The notes beneath the pieces are model-generated. The model saw only the letters and a list, made by a program, of their open reading frames with translations. It did no database searches and was not told the origin of the DNA. A stretch of 64,000 nucleotides of DNA, taken from positions 3,782,001-3,846,000 of the forward strand of contig NZ_CP160205.1 of NCBI RefSeq assembly GCF_041080815.1, given 5' to 3'. Every line of letters begins with the position of its first letter. The first letter of the stretch is position 1. This DNA comes from Mucilaginibacter yixingensis (lineage in GTDB: Bacteria > Bacteroidota > Bacteroidia > Sphingobacteriales > Sphingobacteriaceae). A program made the position numbers and the translations under genes. Below, one piece after another: positions 25,980-35,611 of the stretch.

Positions 25980-28900
25980 ATGTACAAAAAAACCATGCTG
26001 CACTATGCAGCGGGGGTGGCCTGCTTTATTGCCGGTGCATCGCTCAACGCGCGTGCTCAAACCCCTGCCGAGTGGAAGCAAGAATTTATGTCGCCCCCGG
26101 CGTCGGCAAAACCGCGCACCTGGTGGCACTGGACCCAAAGCAACATTACTAAAGAAGGCATTACCAAAGATCTGGAGTGGATGAAACGCTCTGGCATTGC
26201 CGGCTTTATGCTGGCCGACGTTGCCGCCGGCGGCGGACAAACCGTAGACAAGAAACTGGTATTCGGCACACCGGAGTGGAAAGATGCCGTACACTTTGCC
26301 GCGTCTGAAGCCGAACGCCTGGGCCTGGAAATGTCCATCTTCAGCTCGCCCGGCTGGAGCCTCACCGGCGGCTCATGGGTAAAACCAGAGCAAGCCATGA
26401 AAAAACTGGTGTGGAGCGAAACCCGCATCGCCGGAGGCAAAGCGTTTAAGGGCACGCTGCCCCAACCACCCGCGCAGGAAGGTGCCGGCCCTAACCTGGC
26501 CAATGCCCCTACCCGCCCCGGTGCTAAAAACTTTTATGCTGATTGCGCCGTCATCGCGTACCGCACGCCTGCAGATGCGGCCGTTGTAGAAAGTCAACAA
26601 CCTACCATCACCAGCGCAAGCGGCACAGCCGATGCCAAAGTGCTGACCGATGAAAACATCATGACCGGCATTACCGTAAAAACCGGGGCCGATAAAATTG
26701 CATGGCTGCAACTGGCTTACCCGCAACAGGTACTGGCACGCAGCATTAGCATCGCGGCCTCGCGCGGGATTCCGTATGGCCGGGTGATGGCAAGTGCCGA
26801 TGGTAAGACGTTTCATATTCTAACCACTATCCCGGGTAAATCCGGCTATCGTGGCGGCAACATCCGCACCTATGCGTTTCCGGATACCAGGGCACAATAT
26901 TTCCGCATTGAGCTAACCAATACACCTGTTAAACCGGGTGAAGTGATATCGCAAGCCACAACAGCGGTTGATAGTGCTTATACCTTATCAGAAATTCAAT
27001 TGCATTCAGATGGCCGCGTTAACCGTTGGGAGGATAAAGCAGGCTTTAACTTCTTGTTTGAATATACCAACACGGCCACACCCGAAGTGCCGCAGAGCGC
27101 AGAAATTAAAGCTGAGGACGAGATTGACCTGACCTCAAAAATGCAGCCCGACGGCACGCTGAACTGGACACCTCCGGCTGGCAACTGGACCGTCCTGCGT
27201 TTTGGTTATGCCCTTACCGGCTCAAAAAATCGCCCGGCTATAGCGGCGGCTTTGGGTTATGAGGTGGATAAAATGAGCAAAAAGCATGTAACCGCCTACA
27301 TGGATTACTACAGCAAACTGGTAAAAGATGCCACCGGCGATCTATACGGCAAAAGCCTGCAATATTATATGATGGACAGTTGGGAGGCGGGCATCCAAAA
27401 CTGGACCGACGACATGATCAGCGAGTTTAAAAACCGCCGTGGTTATGACCCTACCAAATACCTGCCCGTGATGGCCGGTCATATAGTAGGCAGCGCCGAA
27501 GAAAGTGACCGTTTCTTGTGGGATTTCCGCCGTACACTGGTGGATCTGATTGCCGAGAACCACTACGGCACCGTGACCGATTACCTGAACAAACAAGGCA
27601 TCAAAACCTATGGCGAGGCGGGTGGCGTGTCGCTGGAATCAATAGAAGATGCATTGCTCAACAAAAAATACGTCAACATCCCAATGGGCGAGTTCTGGGT
27701 AAAAGATCTGCATCCATCGTCTATGTATTATGAGGATATGCGTGGCGCCGCTTCGGCATCGCATGTGTACGGCCAGAATATTGTGGCAGCCGAGTCATTT
27801 ACCGGAGGCAATTATGAATCGCCCGCTACGCTAAAACGCCTGGCTGATTATTGGTTTAGTCAGGGCCTAAACCGTTTGGTGTTCCATACCTCTGCACACC
27901 AACCGCTGGATACCAAACCTGGTAACACCATGGTAGGCACGCACATAAACCGTAACATTACCTGGGCGGAAGATGCCCTGCCTTTTACCACACACCTGGC
28001 CCGCTGCTCATACTTGCTGCAAAAAGGCAAATACGTGGCTGATGTTGCCTACCTGCTTAAAGAGGGCGCACCATCAACCATGCCATTCTGGGGCGCAGGC
28101 CTGCAACCCGCCATGCCCGATGGCTACCAGTTTGACTACCTGAACACTGACGCCTTCTTAAACCTGCTCACAGTAGATGCCAACGGCCGCCTTAACCTGC
28201 CCAGCGGCATGAGCTACGCTGTGCTGGTACTGCCGCCTACACAGAAAATGAGCCTGCCCGTGCTACGCAAGATTAAACAACTGGTAGAAGCCGGCGCAAC
28301 CATAGTTGGCCCGAAACCAATCAGTGCACCAGGGCTTTCTGCCGGGGCCGATGGCGATACGGAACTGAATGATCTGAGCTACCAGCTATGGGCCGATCTG
28401 GATGGCAACAGCCGCACCAAACGCACATTTGGCAAGGGCCGTGTTTACTGGAATCAGCCTTTAAAAGATGTGATGGCCGATCTGGCTATCCCACGGGATG
28501 CCGCCATTGAGCGCCTGCCTGATGAAATAGCCTGGACCCACCGTCGCGATGGTGATAATGATATTTATTACGTAGTTAACCGTACCGATACGCTGCAGAA
28601 TTTTGACATCACCTTCCGCACCGGTAGCAAAGACGTTAATCTCTGGAATCCTGATAACGGCACCGTTACCCCATCGGCTTATACCCTTACCGGCAATTTA
28701 ACCCGCGTGCCTATGCATCTGGAACCAGGGCAAAACATGTTCGTCATCTTTAGTGGTAAAGCGCCAATGGCATCGCGTAGCGTACCTGTAAAAACGATGA
28801 GCGTACTGGCTACCCTCAGCGGCCCGTGGCAATTAAGCTTCCCGCCAAAATGGGGCGCACCTGAGAGCGTTCAACTGGCTAACCTAAGTGATTGGACAAC

Positions 28901-29291
28901 TAACACCGACGAAGGCATTAAATATTTCGGTGGCACAGCTACTTATACCAAAACCATCGCCATTAAACCTAACTGGCTTAACCCGGGAGCAGCCATCTGG
29001 CTGGATCTGGGCAAGGTTGGCGATCTCGCCGAGGTATGGCTAAACGGCAAACGGGTAGACCTGGCCTGGTATGCGCCTTATCGTGTAGACATCAGCAAAG
29101 CGCTTAAACCAGGCAACAATCAGCTGCAAATAAAAGTAACCAACGAATGGACCAACCGCCTGATTGGCGACAAGGCCAACCCCGATAAAAAGGTGCTGGC
29201 CAACTATGTAATGCCATTTGGCGGGATGTATAAAATGCAGCCATCGGGGTTGATGGGGCCGGTGAGGCTGATTAGCCCCCTAGCCCCTTAA
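25980..29291 (+). CDS. GH106-type alpha-L-rhamnosidase
   Basis: A 1103-residue exported glycoside hydrolase with a signal peptide ending near ARAQ (residue 27). The start of the mature protein (KPRTWWHWTQSNITKEGITKDLEWMKRSGIAGF) is the GH106 signature; the middle carries DSWEAGIQNWTDDM and AAESFTGG, and the C-terminus has a beta-sandwich ending in a GH2-like AEVWLNGKRV jelly-roll. GH106 enzymes remove terminal alpha-L-rhamnose, for example from rhamnogalacturonan. Placed before a CE15 esterase gene, it fits plant cell-wall breakdown. No SusCD pair is adjacent. Confidence 0.9.
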   Translation: MYKKTMLHYAAGVACFIAGASLNARAQTPAEWKQEFMSPPASAKPRTWWHWTQSNITKEGITKDLEWMKRSGIAGFMLADVAAGGGQTVDKKLVFGTPEWKDAVHFAASEAERLGLEMSIFSSPGWSLTGGSWVKPEQAMKKLVWSETRIAGGKAFKGTLPQPPAQEGAGPNLANAPTRPGAKNFYADCAVIAYRTPADAAVVESQQPTITSASGTADAKVLTDENIMTGITVKTGADKIAWLQLAYPQQVLARSISIAASRGIPYGRVMASADGKTFHILTTIPGKSGYRGGNIRTYAFPDTRAQYFRIELTNTPVKPGEVISQATTAVDSAYTLSEIQLHSDGRVNRWEDKAGFNFLFEYTNTATPEVPQSAEIKAEDEIDLTSKMQPDGTLNWTPPAGNWTVLRFGYALTGSKNRPAIAAALGYEVDKMSKKHVTAYMDYYSKLVKDATGDLYGKSLQYYMMDSWEAGIQNWTDDMISEFKNRRGYDPTKYLPVMAGHIVGSAEESDRFLWDFRRTLVDLIAENHYGTVTDYLNKQGIKTYGEAGGVSLESIEDALLNKKYVNIPMGEFWVKDLHPSSMYYEDMRGAASASHVYGQNIVAAESFTGGNYESPATLKRLADYWFSQGLNRLVFHTSAHQPLDTKPGNTMVGTHINRNITWAEDALPFTTHLARCSYLLQKGKYVADVAYLLKEGAPSTMPFWGAGLQPAMPDGYQFDYLNTDAFLNLLTVDANGRLNLPSGMSYAVLVLPPTQKMSLPVLRKIKQLVEAGATIVGPKPISAPGLSAGADGDTELNDLSYQLWADLDGNSRTKRTFGKGRVYWNQPLKDVMADLAIPRDAAIERLPDEIAWTHRRDGDNDIYYVVNRTDTLQNFDITFRTGSKDVNLWNPDNGTVTPSAYTLTGNLTRVPMHLEPGQNMFVIFSGKAPMASRSVPVKTMSVLATLSGPWQLSFPPKWGAPESVQLANLSDWTTNTDEGIKYFGGTATYTKTIAIKPNWLNPGAAIWLDLGKVGDLAEVWLNGKRVDLAWYAPYRVDISKALKPGNNQLQIKVTNEWTNRLIGDKANPDKKVLANYVMPFGGMYKMQPSGLMGPVRLISPLAP

Positions 29292-29390
29292 AGGGGGAAC
29301 TATTGTGCATCCTTTCCACATCCCTCCTTGGGGAGGGGCGCGAAGGGGTTGCGCGAGAGCAGGGAGGGGTTAAGCCCGCCTTAACAAAAA

Positions 29391-29540
29391 CGTCATTGCG
29401 AGGCACGAAGAAACCTTGCTTTCTACATGTCATGCTGAGAAACGAAGCATCTCTAAGGACAGCCCTTATTGCTTGTCCGCAGAGATTCTTCGCTATCGCT
29501 GAGAATGACAAATTACAGAGACGGCTTCCTCGCAATGACG
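29391..29540. repeat. Nested palindromic repeats: family B inside family A
   Basis: An outer family A palindrome starts CGTCATTGCGAGGCACGAAG (29391-29410) and ends TTCCTCGCAATGACG (29526-29540). Inside lies a family B palindrome, from CATGCTGAGAAACGAAGCAT (29430-29449) to about 29510. Both arms of A are degenerate compared with its other copies. GC-rich CCCTCCTTGGGGAGGGG-type sequence lies at 29323-29370, and another palindrome (family E) at 29575-29604 just before the CE15 gene. No coding gene lies in the 333-bp stretch 29292-29624. Confidence 0.75.
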
Positions 29541-29574
29541 CGTACTAAATATTTAAACATAAAACATTTCAAAA

Positions 29575-29604
29575 CCCTCTCCTTTGGAGAGGGCAGGGAG
29601 AGGT
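29575..29604 (+). repeat. GC-rich palindrome family E upstream of the CE15 gene
   Basis: CCCTCTCCTTTGGAGAGGGCAGGGAGAGGT-type sequence ends about 20 bp before the ATG at 29625. The purine-rich right end could serve as an extended ribosome-binding region, though the spacing is longer than ideal. Confidence 0.55.
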
Positions 29605-29624
29605 AAACAACAACCAATAAACAT

Positions 29625-30950
29625 ATGAACCGATCTTTATTAAAAACAATATTCGTTATGGCAGCCATTGCAGCCCCCGGATTTGTTTATGCACAACAGC
29701 AAGCGGCAGCACAGCAAAAGCCTGCCGATAAAACGCCCCCAAGCGAGGTAGCGGGCATCCCCGTAAACTATGATGAAAGCAAAGTAGGCACTTATACCCT
29801 GCCCGATCCGCTGACGAAGCTAAACGGCCAGAAAGTCAAGAACGCCGAAGACTGGACCAAGAACCGTCGCCCGGAGATCTTGAACATGTATTACACCCTG
29901 CAATACGGCAAGGTACCGGGCAAGCCAAAAGATATGAGCTTTAACGTGTTTGATAAAGGCACACCGGCATTTGGCGGCAAAGCCATCCGCAAGCAGGTGA
30001 CCATTTATCTTACCAAAGACACTTCTGATAATCACAAAGTTGATGTACTGATTTACCTGCCTGCGCATGCTACCAAACCATCGGCATTGTTGTTAAATGC
30101 ATCGTTTAGCGCCAACAGCAATGTAACTGATGACCCGGGCGTAAAACACAGCCTGATGTGGACGCCAGATGGTAAGCGCGCGCCCGTACAAGGCGGCGGC
30201 CGTTTTGGTAAAATGAATATTGAGCAGTTTATTGATGCGGGCTTCGGCTTTGCCACGCTGTGTTATACCGATTTTGAGCCTGATACCAAAGACGGCTATA
30301 AATACGGCATCCGCAGTGTATATAATCCAAGCGGAAAGTTTGCTGATGATGAGTGGGGAGCAATCTCGGCCTGGTCATGGGGTTTGAGCCGCGTGATGGA
30401 TTATTTTGAGACCGATAAAGATATTGATGCAAAACGCGTAGCCCTAACCGGAGCTTCTCGCCTGGGTAAAACCACCCTGTGGACCGGCGCGCGCGATACC
30501 CGCTTTGCCCTCATCATCGGCAGTGTATCTGGCGAGGGTGGTGCAGCATTGAGTCGCCGCAATTATGGGGAGACTGTGGCGCACATGACGGCTCCGTCAC
30601 GCTATTTTTATCAGTTTGCTACCAATTGGTCTAAATACAGTGCAGACCCAAGTAAGATGCCGATGGACGGCCATATGTTAATTAGCCTGATGGCTCCACG
30701 CCCTGTATTGCTGCAAACCGGCAGCACCGACGGCTGGTCTGACCCGAAAGGCGAATGGCTGGCAGCCCTGGCCGCCAAACCTGTGTTTGAATTATTTAAA
30801 GAAACCGGCCCTACTACTACCGAATGGCCTGCCGCAGAAGATGAAAGTCAGCTGCTGCATAACGAAGGCTATTTTATGCATAACGGCCCTCACGGGGTAT
30901 TGCCTACCGACTGGCCACGCTTTATTCAGTTTATGAAGAAATATTTGTAG
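29625..30950 (+). CDS. CE15-type glucuronoyl methylesterase
   Basis: A 441-residue exported alpha/beta hydrolase with a signal peptide ending at YAQ (residue 24). The nucleophile Ser278 lies in TGASRLGKTTLW, matching the G-C/A-S-R-x-G-K motif of CE15, and SGEGGAALSRR at 302-312 supplies the second conserved acidic segment. CE15 enzymes cleave the ester between lignin alcohols and (4-O-methyl)glucuronic acid on xylan. It follows the GH106 gene on the same strand but 333 bp of repeats separate them, so co-transcription is uncertain. A strong terminator follows. Confidence 0.87.
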   Translation: MNRSLLKTIFVMAAIAAPGFVYAQQQAAAQQKPADKTPPSEVAGIPVNYDESKVGTYTLPDPLTKLNGQKVKNAEDWTKNRRPEILNMYYTLQYGKVPGKPKDMSFNVFDKGTPAFGGKAIRKQVTIYLTKDTSDNHKVDVLIYLPAHATKPSALLLNASFSANSNVTDDPGVKHSLMWTPDGKRAPVQGGGRFGKMNIEQFIDAGFGFATLCYTDFEPDTKDGYKYGIRSVYNPSGKFADDEWGAISAWSWGLSRVMDYFETDKDIDAKRVALTGASRLGKTTLWTGARDTRFALIIGSVSGEGGAALSRRNYGETVAHMTAPSRYFYQFATNWSKYSADPSKMPMDGHMLISLMAPRPVLLQTGSTDGWSDPKGEWLAALAAKPVFELFKETGPTTTEWPAAEDESQLLHNEGYFMHNGPHGVLPTDWPRFIQFMKKYL

Positions 30951-31017
30951 GTATGACGGCGGCCGGAGGCCGCGGGATAGTCGTCACTCGGCTGGAGCCG
31001 AGCGACTGCAGCCAGTA

Positions 31018-31058
31018 GTATAAAAAGGGTGCTCACAGATTGAGCACCCTTTTTATAC
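31018..31058 (+). terminator. Rho-independent terminator, perfect 18-bp stem
   Basis: Arms 31018-31035 and 31041-31058 are perfect complements around a 5-base loop, with GGGTGCTCA at the top of the stem and T-run in the 3' arm. It ends the CE15 transcript. Just before it are further small hairpins (GCGGCCGGAGGCCGC, CTCGGCTGGAGCCGAG). Confidence 0.85.
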
Positions 31059-31061
31059 TTA

Positions 31062-31164
31062 ACACGTCATTGCGAGGAACGAAGCAATCTCTGCATATGC
31101 TAAGCGGGACTTGCATGTCCGACTGTCTTGTACAGAGATTGCTTCGTTCCTCGCAATGACGTGT
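31062..31164. repeat. Palindromic repeat family A, copy 1
   Basis: ACACGTCATTGCGAGGAACG at the left is matched exactly in inverse at the right end, with GAAGCAATCTCT also paired. The centre is about 35 bases of unrelated sequence. Same family at 36731-36800 and 51999-52093. Confidence 0.85.
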
Positions 31165-31188
31165 TGTGTTATGCTTAGCGTTAAATTA

Positions 31189-32223
31189 TTACTTATACAG
31201 CTTCGGCGCAATATTCAGCATCGGGAAGTTGCGCTGATGCCAGTATGGGTAAACGGGATACTCATCGCTGGCGGCATCCAGTTTCTTTACCTGCTCTACG
31301 GTCAGGTTCCAGCCCGCGGCATCCAGGTTTTGCTTCAGCTGCTCCTCATTGCGGGCACCAATTACCAGGCTGCAAACCGTTGGGCGCTGTAATAGCCAGT
31401 TCAAAGATACCTGGGCTACGGTTTTGCCGGTTTCTTCGGCTACCTCGTCCAGCGCATCTACTATTTTATATAGATGCTCGTAGTCAGTTGCCGGACCTTC
31501 GGCACCACCCTGACCCAGGCGGCTATCGGCAGGCATGCCTGTACCACGACGGAATTTACCACTCAATCTACCTGCAGACATCGGGCTCCAAACAATAGTG
31601 CCCACATTCTGATCAATCCCCAACGACATCAGTTCCCACTCAAACTCCCTATCAAGCAATGAGTAATGCGCCTGGTGCGCCACATAGCGCGACCAACCAT
31701 AACGCTCTGATACCGACAGTGATTTCATCAGATGCCAGCCCGAAAAGTTAGAGCAAGCAATATAACGGATCTTGCCGCTGGTCACCAGATCATTCAGGGC
31801 GCTCAGTGTTTCTTCTACAGGGGTGTTGGCGTCAAAGCCGTGCATGTGGTAAATATCAATATGATCTACCTTCAAACGGCGCAAGCTTTCCTCGCAAGCC
31901 TGGATCAGGTGACGGCGGGATGAACCATAATCGTTCGGGTCATCACTCATGGCAAAGGTGGCCTTGGTAGAGATGAGCACACGATTTTGCAGGCCTTCTA
32001 TAGCTTTGCCCAGTATTTCTTCAGACAATCCTCTGGAATACATATTGGCCGTATCAAACAGGTTTACGCCAGCATCCAGACACAGGTTTACCATGCGGCG
32101 GGCATCCTCTACATCGCTGTTGCCCCAGGCTTTAAAAAACTCATTGCCACCGCCAAACGTAGCCGTACCAAAGCTAAGCACCGGCACAGAAAGACCCGAG
32201 CCGCCTAATTTTCTATATTCCAT
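31189..32223 (-). CDS. Aldo/keto reductase
   Basis: A 344-residue NADPH-dependent oxidoreductase with a TIM-barrel fold. The catalytic Asp and Tyr are in DTANMYSRG, the Lys in STKATF and the His in DHIDIYHMHGFD. GARNEEQLKQNL near the C-terminus contacts the nucleotide. It resembles the group that includes YajO and KCNAB-like proteins. The substrate is unknown. The frame is open 16 codons upstream but MEYRKLGGSGL is the family start. It is monocistronic and convergent with the CE15 gene. Confidence 0.9.
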   Translation of the reverse strand: MEYRKLGGSGLSVPVLSFGTATFGGGNEFFKAWGNSDVEDARRMVNLCLDAGVNLFDTANMYSRGLSEEILGKAIEGLQNRVLISTKATFAMSDDPNDYGSSRRHLIQACEESLRRLKVDHIDIYHMHGFDANTPVEETLSALNDLVTSGKIRYIACSNFSGWHLMKSLSVSERYGWSRYVAHQAHYSLLDREFEWELMSLGIDQNVGTIVWSPMSAGRLSGKFRRGTGMPADSRLGQGGAEGPATDYEHLYKIVDALDEVAEETGKTVAQVSLNWLLQRPTVCSLVIGARNEEQLKQNLDAAGWNLTVEQVKKLDAASDEYPVYPYWHQRNFPMLNIAPKLYK

Positions 32224-32353
32224 AAATGATGTATTGTATATGTGTGATTGGCGTAAAGTTAACAATCGCAATTGAATGTAATTTAAACGTCTATTTAAAG
32301 TTACAATCGTTCCCCGGCGTCCCTGCGCCTCAAAAAATTTGTACTTTTGATTG

Positions 32354-32581
32354 ATGACTTTAGACCCGATAAGCGTATCGCTGTTTGAAATGAAGCTGGA
32401 AGAAATACACAGTCAGGACGCCTGGTTGAGATACGAGATCAGCAGACGCGATTTTGTTGCCTTGTTCCCCGTACGCTTCAAAAACGGCAAGCCCCTGCGC
32501 CCCGATCACCCCGGCAATGCTGGTGTTGACCGCGAGGTTTATCTAAAAGTGCTGGTGGCTTTCAAGCAGACGTTTAACTGA
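32354..32581 (+). CDS. Small hypothetical protein
   Basis: A 75-residue hydrophilic protein with no signal peptide or membrane segment. It has a charged middle (RYEISRRDFVALFPVRFKNGKPLRPDHPG) that looks structured. A perfect -7 box TACTTTTG lies at 32342-32349, only 4 bp before the ATG, which suggests a leaderless or very short leader mRNA. No family recognised; it lies between two divergent-facing minus-strand genes. Confidence 0.55.
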   Translation: MTLDPISVSLFEMKLEEIHSQDAWLRYEISRRDFVALFPVRFKNGKPLRPDHPGNAGVDREVYLKVLVAFKQTFN

Positions 32582-32671
32582 GTGCGGGCTTCTGTCAATT
32601 TCTTATTTGGCACGTAATTGGTTATTGAGCTGGATAAACTTTTCAGGTAGTCTTTCTCTACACTTCATGCC

Positions 32672-32703
32672 ACAAAAAAAGCCAGGGCTATAAAACCCCG
32701 GCT
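32672..32703 (-). terminator. Rho-independent terminator of acs
   Basis: GCCAGGG (32681-32687) pairs with CCCCGGC (32696-32702) with one mismatch; the A-run 32673-32680 gives a T-tract on the minus strand. It lies 35 bp after the acs stop. Confidence 0.75.
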
Positions 32704-32737
32704 CCTGATTCTTGACTCTTATTTCTTGGCTCTTTGC

Positions 32738-34639
32738 TTACAGCGCACCAGCTTTAATCTCTTCTACTACAGCCGGATCAAGCAAGGTCGATGTATCGCC
32801 TAAGTTTGAAGTATCGCCTTCGGCTATCTTTCTTAAAATCCTGCGCATAATTTTGCCCGAACGGGTTTTGGGCAGGCCGCTTACAAACTGAATTTTATCA
32901 GGCTTAGCAATCGGACCAATCAGGCGTGACACCGTGGCAATGATATCTCTGCGGGTAACATCCTCATCATCTTTACGGCCGGGATTTACCACAAAGGCAT
33001 ATACGCCCTGGCCTTTAATATCATGCGGATAACCCACCACTGCTGATTCTACCACCGTGCTGTGCATGTTAATAGCGTTCTCTACCTCGGCAGTACCAAT
33101 ACGGTGACCGGATACGTTCAGTACGTCGTCAACGCGACCAGTAATGCGGTAGTAACCTTCTTCATCGCGCAAGCAACCATCGCCGGTAAAATACATATTC
33201 GGGTAAGTGGCAAAATAGGTCTGGCGGCAACGCTCGTGATCGCCATAAGTGGTGCGCAGCATACCCGGCCAAGGGAACTTGATACACAGGTTACCGCTCA
33301 CGCCGTTGCCTTGTACTTCGTCGCCTTTCTCATCCACCAATACCGGCTGGATGCCCGGCAGCGGGAATGAGGCATAGCCCGGCTTCATAGGCGTAACGCC
33401 TATTATCGGGGTAATCATGTGGCCGCCGTTTTCGGTTTGCCACCAGGTATCGGCAATATCGCATTTGCCTTTGCCCACGTTATCGTGGAACCAGTGCCAG
33501 GCTTCCTCGTTGATCGGCTCGCCTACTGACCCCAGTTTGGTCAGCGAGCTTAGGTCATACTTATTTACAAAGTCTGTACCGAAGCTCATTAAGGAGCGGA
33601 TAGCCGTTGGCGCGGTATAGAATATGTTGATCTTAAATTTCTCTACAATCTGCCAGAAACGGCCAGCATCCGGATAAGTTGGCACGCCCTCAAACATCAC
33701 CGAGGTAGCACCTTGCGCCAGCGGTCCGTAAACAATGTAAGAGTGACCGGTAATCCAGCCGATATCTGCCGTACAGAAGTAAACCTCGCCCGGTTGGTAT
33801 TGGAATGTGGTATCAAAAGTATAGCCGGCATACACCATGTAACCGCCACAAGTATGTACCACACCCTTTGGTTTACCGGTAGAGCCAGAAGTATACAGGA
33901 TGAACAGCATATCCTCGGCGTCCATCTCTTCGGCCGGGCAATCCGGGTTACCCTGGGTTTCTACTTTCCTGATCTCGTCTTCCCACCACAAATCACGGCC
34001 TTTAATCATGGCTACTGGTGTACGGCTGCGGGTTAGCACAATTACTTTTTGTACCGACGGACACTGTACCAGCGCATCGTCAATCACATTTTTAAGTTCA
34101 ACCAGTTTAGCACCGCGGTAGGTACCATCGGCTGTAATTACTATATTACATTCTGCATCCTGAATACGATCTGCAATTGATTGGGCCGAGAAACCACCGA
34201 ACACTACCGAGTGAATAGCACCAATCCTGGCGCAAGCCATCACAGCAATGGCCAACTCTGGCACCATTGGCATATAGATACAGATACGGTCGCCTTTTTT
34301 AGCGCCGTTGTTCTTTAATACATTGGCAAACTGACAAACTTTATCGTGCAGTTGTTTATAGGTAAGAACGCGATGATCTTCCGTCGGATCATTCGGCTCC
34401 CAGATAATGGCGGGTTTGTTACCCAGTTTTTCCAGGTGGCGGTCCAAACAGTTTTCAGTAATGTTAAGCTTGGCGCCGTCAAACCAGCGAATGCGTGGTT
34501 CGGTAAAGTTCCAGTCGAGCACTTTATCCCATTTCTTTCTCCATTGGAAAGTTTCGGCTATTTCAGACCAGAAAGCTTCGGGCTCATTCACACTGCGCTC
34601 ATAAACGCGCTGGTAATCTTCAAAAGAATTGATTTTCAT
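32738..34639 (-). CDS. acs: Acetyl-CoA synthetase
   Basis: A 633-residue AMP-forming acetate-CoA ligase. Seen: YTSGSTGKPKGVVH (the A3 phosphate loop), WWQTENGGHMITP (substrate pocket), TGDGCLRDEEGYYRITGRVDDVLNVSGHRIGTAEVE (hinge and A8) and the C-terminal KTRSGKIMRRILR with the lysine that is acetylated in relatives. The length is near the usual 630-650. It allows use of acetate. The frame is open 15 codons further upstream, but MKINSFEDYQRVY at 34639 fits family starts. The 228-bp region to rpmB carries the divergent promoters. Confidence 0.95.
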   Translation of the reverse strand: MKINSFEDYQRVYERSVNEPEAFWSEIAETFQWRKKWDKVLDWNFTEPRIRWFDGAKLNITENCLDRHLEKLGNKPAIIWEPNDPTEDHRVLTYKQLHDKVCQFANVLKNNGAKKGDRICIYMPMVPELAIAVMACARIGAIHSVVFGGFSAQSIADRIQDAECNIVITADGTYRGAKLVELKNVIDDALVQCPSVQKVIVLTRSRTPVAMIKGRDLWWEDEIRKVETQGNPDCPAEEMDAEDMLFILYTSGSTGKPKGVVHTCGGYMVYAGYTFDTTFQYQPGEVYFCTADIGWITGHSYIVYGPLAQGATSVMFEGVPTYPDAGRFWQIVEKFKINIFYTAPTAIRSLMSFGTDFVNKYDLSSLTKLGSVGEPINEEAWHWFHDNVGKGKCDIADTWWQTENGGHMITPIIGVTPMKPGYASFPLPGIQPVLVDEKGDEVQGNGVSGNLCIKFPWPGMLRTTYGDHERCRQTYFATYPNMYFTGDGCLRDEEGYYRITGRVDDVLNVSGHRIGTAEVENAINMHSTVVESAVVGYPHDIKGQGVYAFVVNPGRKDDEDVTRRDIIATVSRLIGPIAKPDKIQFVSGLPKTRSGKIMRRILRKIAEGDTSNLGDTSTLLDPAVVEEIKAGAL

Positions 34640-34792
34640 AATTTGGTGTAACGGTGGGCGAAAATTAGTGATTTTCTGTAGCATACCTGCTTTTTACTAT
34701 AAAAATTAACGCATACGATTGCGTAAGCGCATTGTGGAAAACCCATCACCCGAATTGTGCAAAACTCTTTTTTAAAATATTTAAAATCAGTG

Positions 34793-34823
34793 TTGAATAA
34801 TTCATATTAAATCCTGATATTTG
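34793..34823 (+). promoter_or_regulatory. Bacteroidota-type promoter of the rpmB-rpmG block
   Basis: TTG (34793-34795) as -33 element and GATATTTG (34816-34823) as -7 element, one base off TAnnTTTG, separated by 20 bases. This would start transcription near 34830, giving a leader of roughly 38 bases before rpmB. Confidence 0.55.
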
Positions 34824-34867
34824 CAAACTCTTTTTGAGAATAAGCATACATATAAAAAAGATTTGTC

Positions 34868-35101
34868 ATGTCAAGAATATGTGATTTAACAGGAAAAGGT
34901 GCGATGAACGGTCACAACGTTTCAAACTCAAACGTTAAAACCAAACGCAAATTTTATCCTAATTTAAAACTGAAAAAGTTTTATATCCCTGAAGAAAACA
35001 AGTGGATTACTTTGAAAGTATCTACTTCAGCTGTGAAAACAATCAGCAAAAAAGGCATCACCGCCTGCATTAACAAATTTGTAAAAGAAGGTTCTATATA
35101 A
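34868..35101 (+). CDS. rpmB: 50S ribosomal protein L28 (bL28)
   Basis: A 77-residue ribosomal protein. [22 protein letters not shown] and the following TKRKFYPNL are the standard L28 N-terminus, and the C-terminal [15 protein letters not shown] is the conserved helix. First gene of a plus-strand block with rpmG, the DUF4295 gene and ftsY. Confidence 0.96.
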   Translation: MSRICDLTGKGAMNGHNVSNSNVKTKRKFYPNLKLKKFYIPEENKWITLKVSTSAVKTISKKGITACINKFVKEGSI

Positions 35102-35181
35102 GTAATCAGAAATCGGTTAATCAGAGATGAAGTTCGCTGATTGCTGGTATGATGCTTCAATAGTCAAAATACAACAATACA

Positions 35182-35364
35182 ATGGCAAAAAAAGGTAACA
35201 GGGTTCAGGTAATTTTAGAGTGCACCGAGCATAAAGAGAGCGGTATGCCAGGTATGTCACGTTACATTACCACCAAGAACAAAAAGAACACTACCGAGCG
35301 TTTAGAATTGAAAAAATTCAACCCGGTATTACGTAAAGTAACCGTTCATAAAGAGATTAAGTAA
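35182..35364 (+). CDS. rpmG: 50S ribosomal protein L33 (bL33)
   Basis: A 60-residue ribosomal protein with the [18 protein letters not shown] start and the [19 protein letters not shown] core of the L33 family. It has only one of the Cys residues of the zinc-binding form, so it is the zinc-free type. It follows rpmB by 80 bp, in the order usual for Bacteroidota. Confidence 0.96.
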   Translation: MAKKGNRVQVILECTEHKESGMPGMSRYITTKNKKNTTERLELKKFNPVLRKVTVHKEIK

Positions 35365-35439
35365 TTAATGCAAATACACGTTGCGAAACGTTACGGCATA
35401 AATCACACTCATTCAATAATTTATTAATTATACAAAGAG

Positions 35440-35589
35440 ATGGCAAAGAAAGTAGTTGCAACCCTGAAAACAGGTAAAGGCAAAGAGTTTTCAAAAGTAA
35501 TCAACTCGGTTAGATCACCTAAAACCGGTGCTTACTCATTCAAAGAGCAAATCGTTCCTAACGATAACCTTAAAGACGTTATCAAGTAA
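35440..35589 (+). CDS. DUF4295 small protein
   Basis: A 49-residue basic protein starting MAKKVVATLKTGKGKEF and ending KDVIK. It is found next to rpmG in Bacteroidota and is annotated as DUF4295. Size, charge and position suggest a ribosome-associated role, but this is inference. The frame from 35440 to the TAA at 35587 is complete and lies 75 bp after rpmG. Confidence 0.9.
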   Translation: MAKKVVATLKTGKGKEFSKVINSVRSPKTGAYSFKEQIVPNDNLKDVIK

Positions 35590-35611
35590 TTGATAACCGC
35601 AAAAATATTAG

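Noticed and set aside
26057-26503. Minus-strand ORFs inside the GH106 gene (26057-26503, 26373-26816)
   Set aside because: Shadows of a GC-rich coding gene with clear family motifs on the plus strand.
31062-31164. Family A palindromes as CRISPR repeats
   Set aside because: Copies are single, inverted and tens of kb apart, with no regular spacers and no cas genes.
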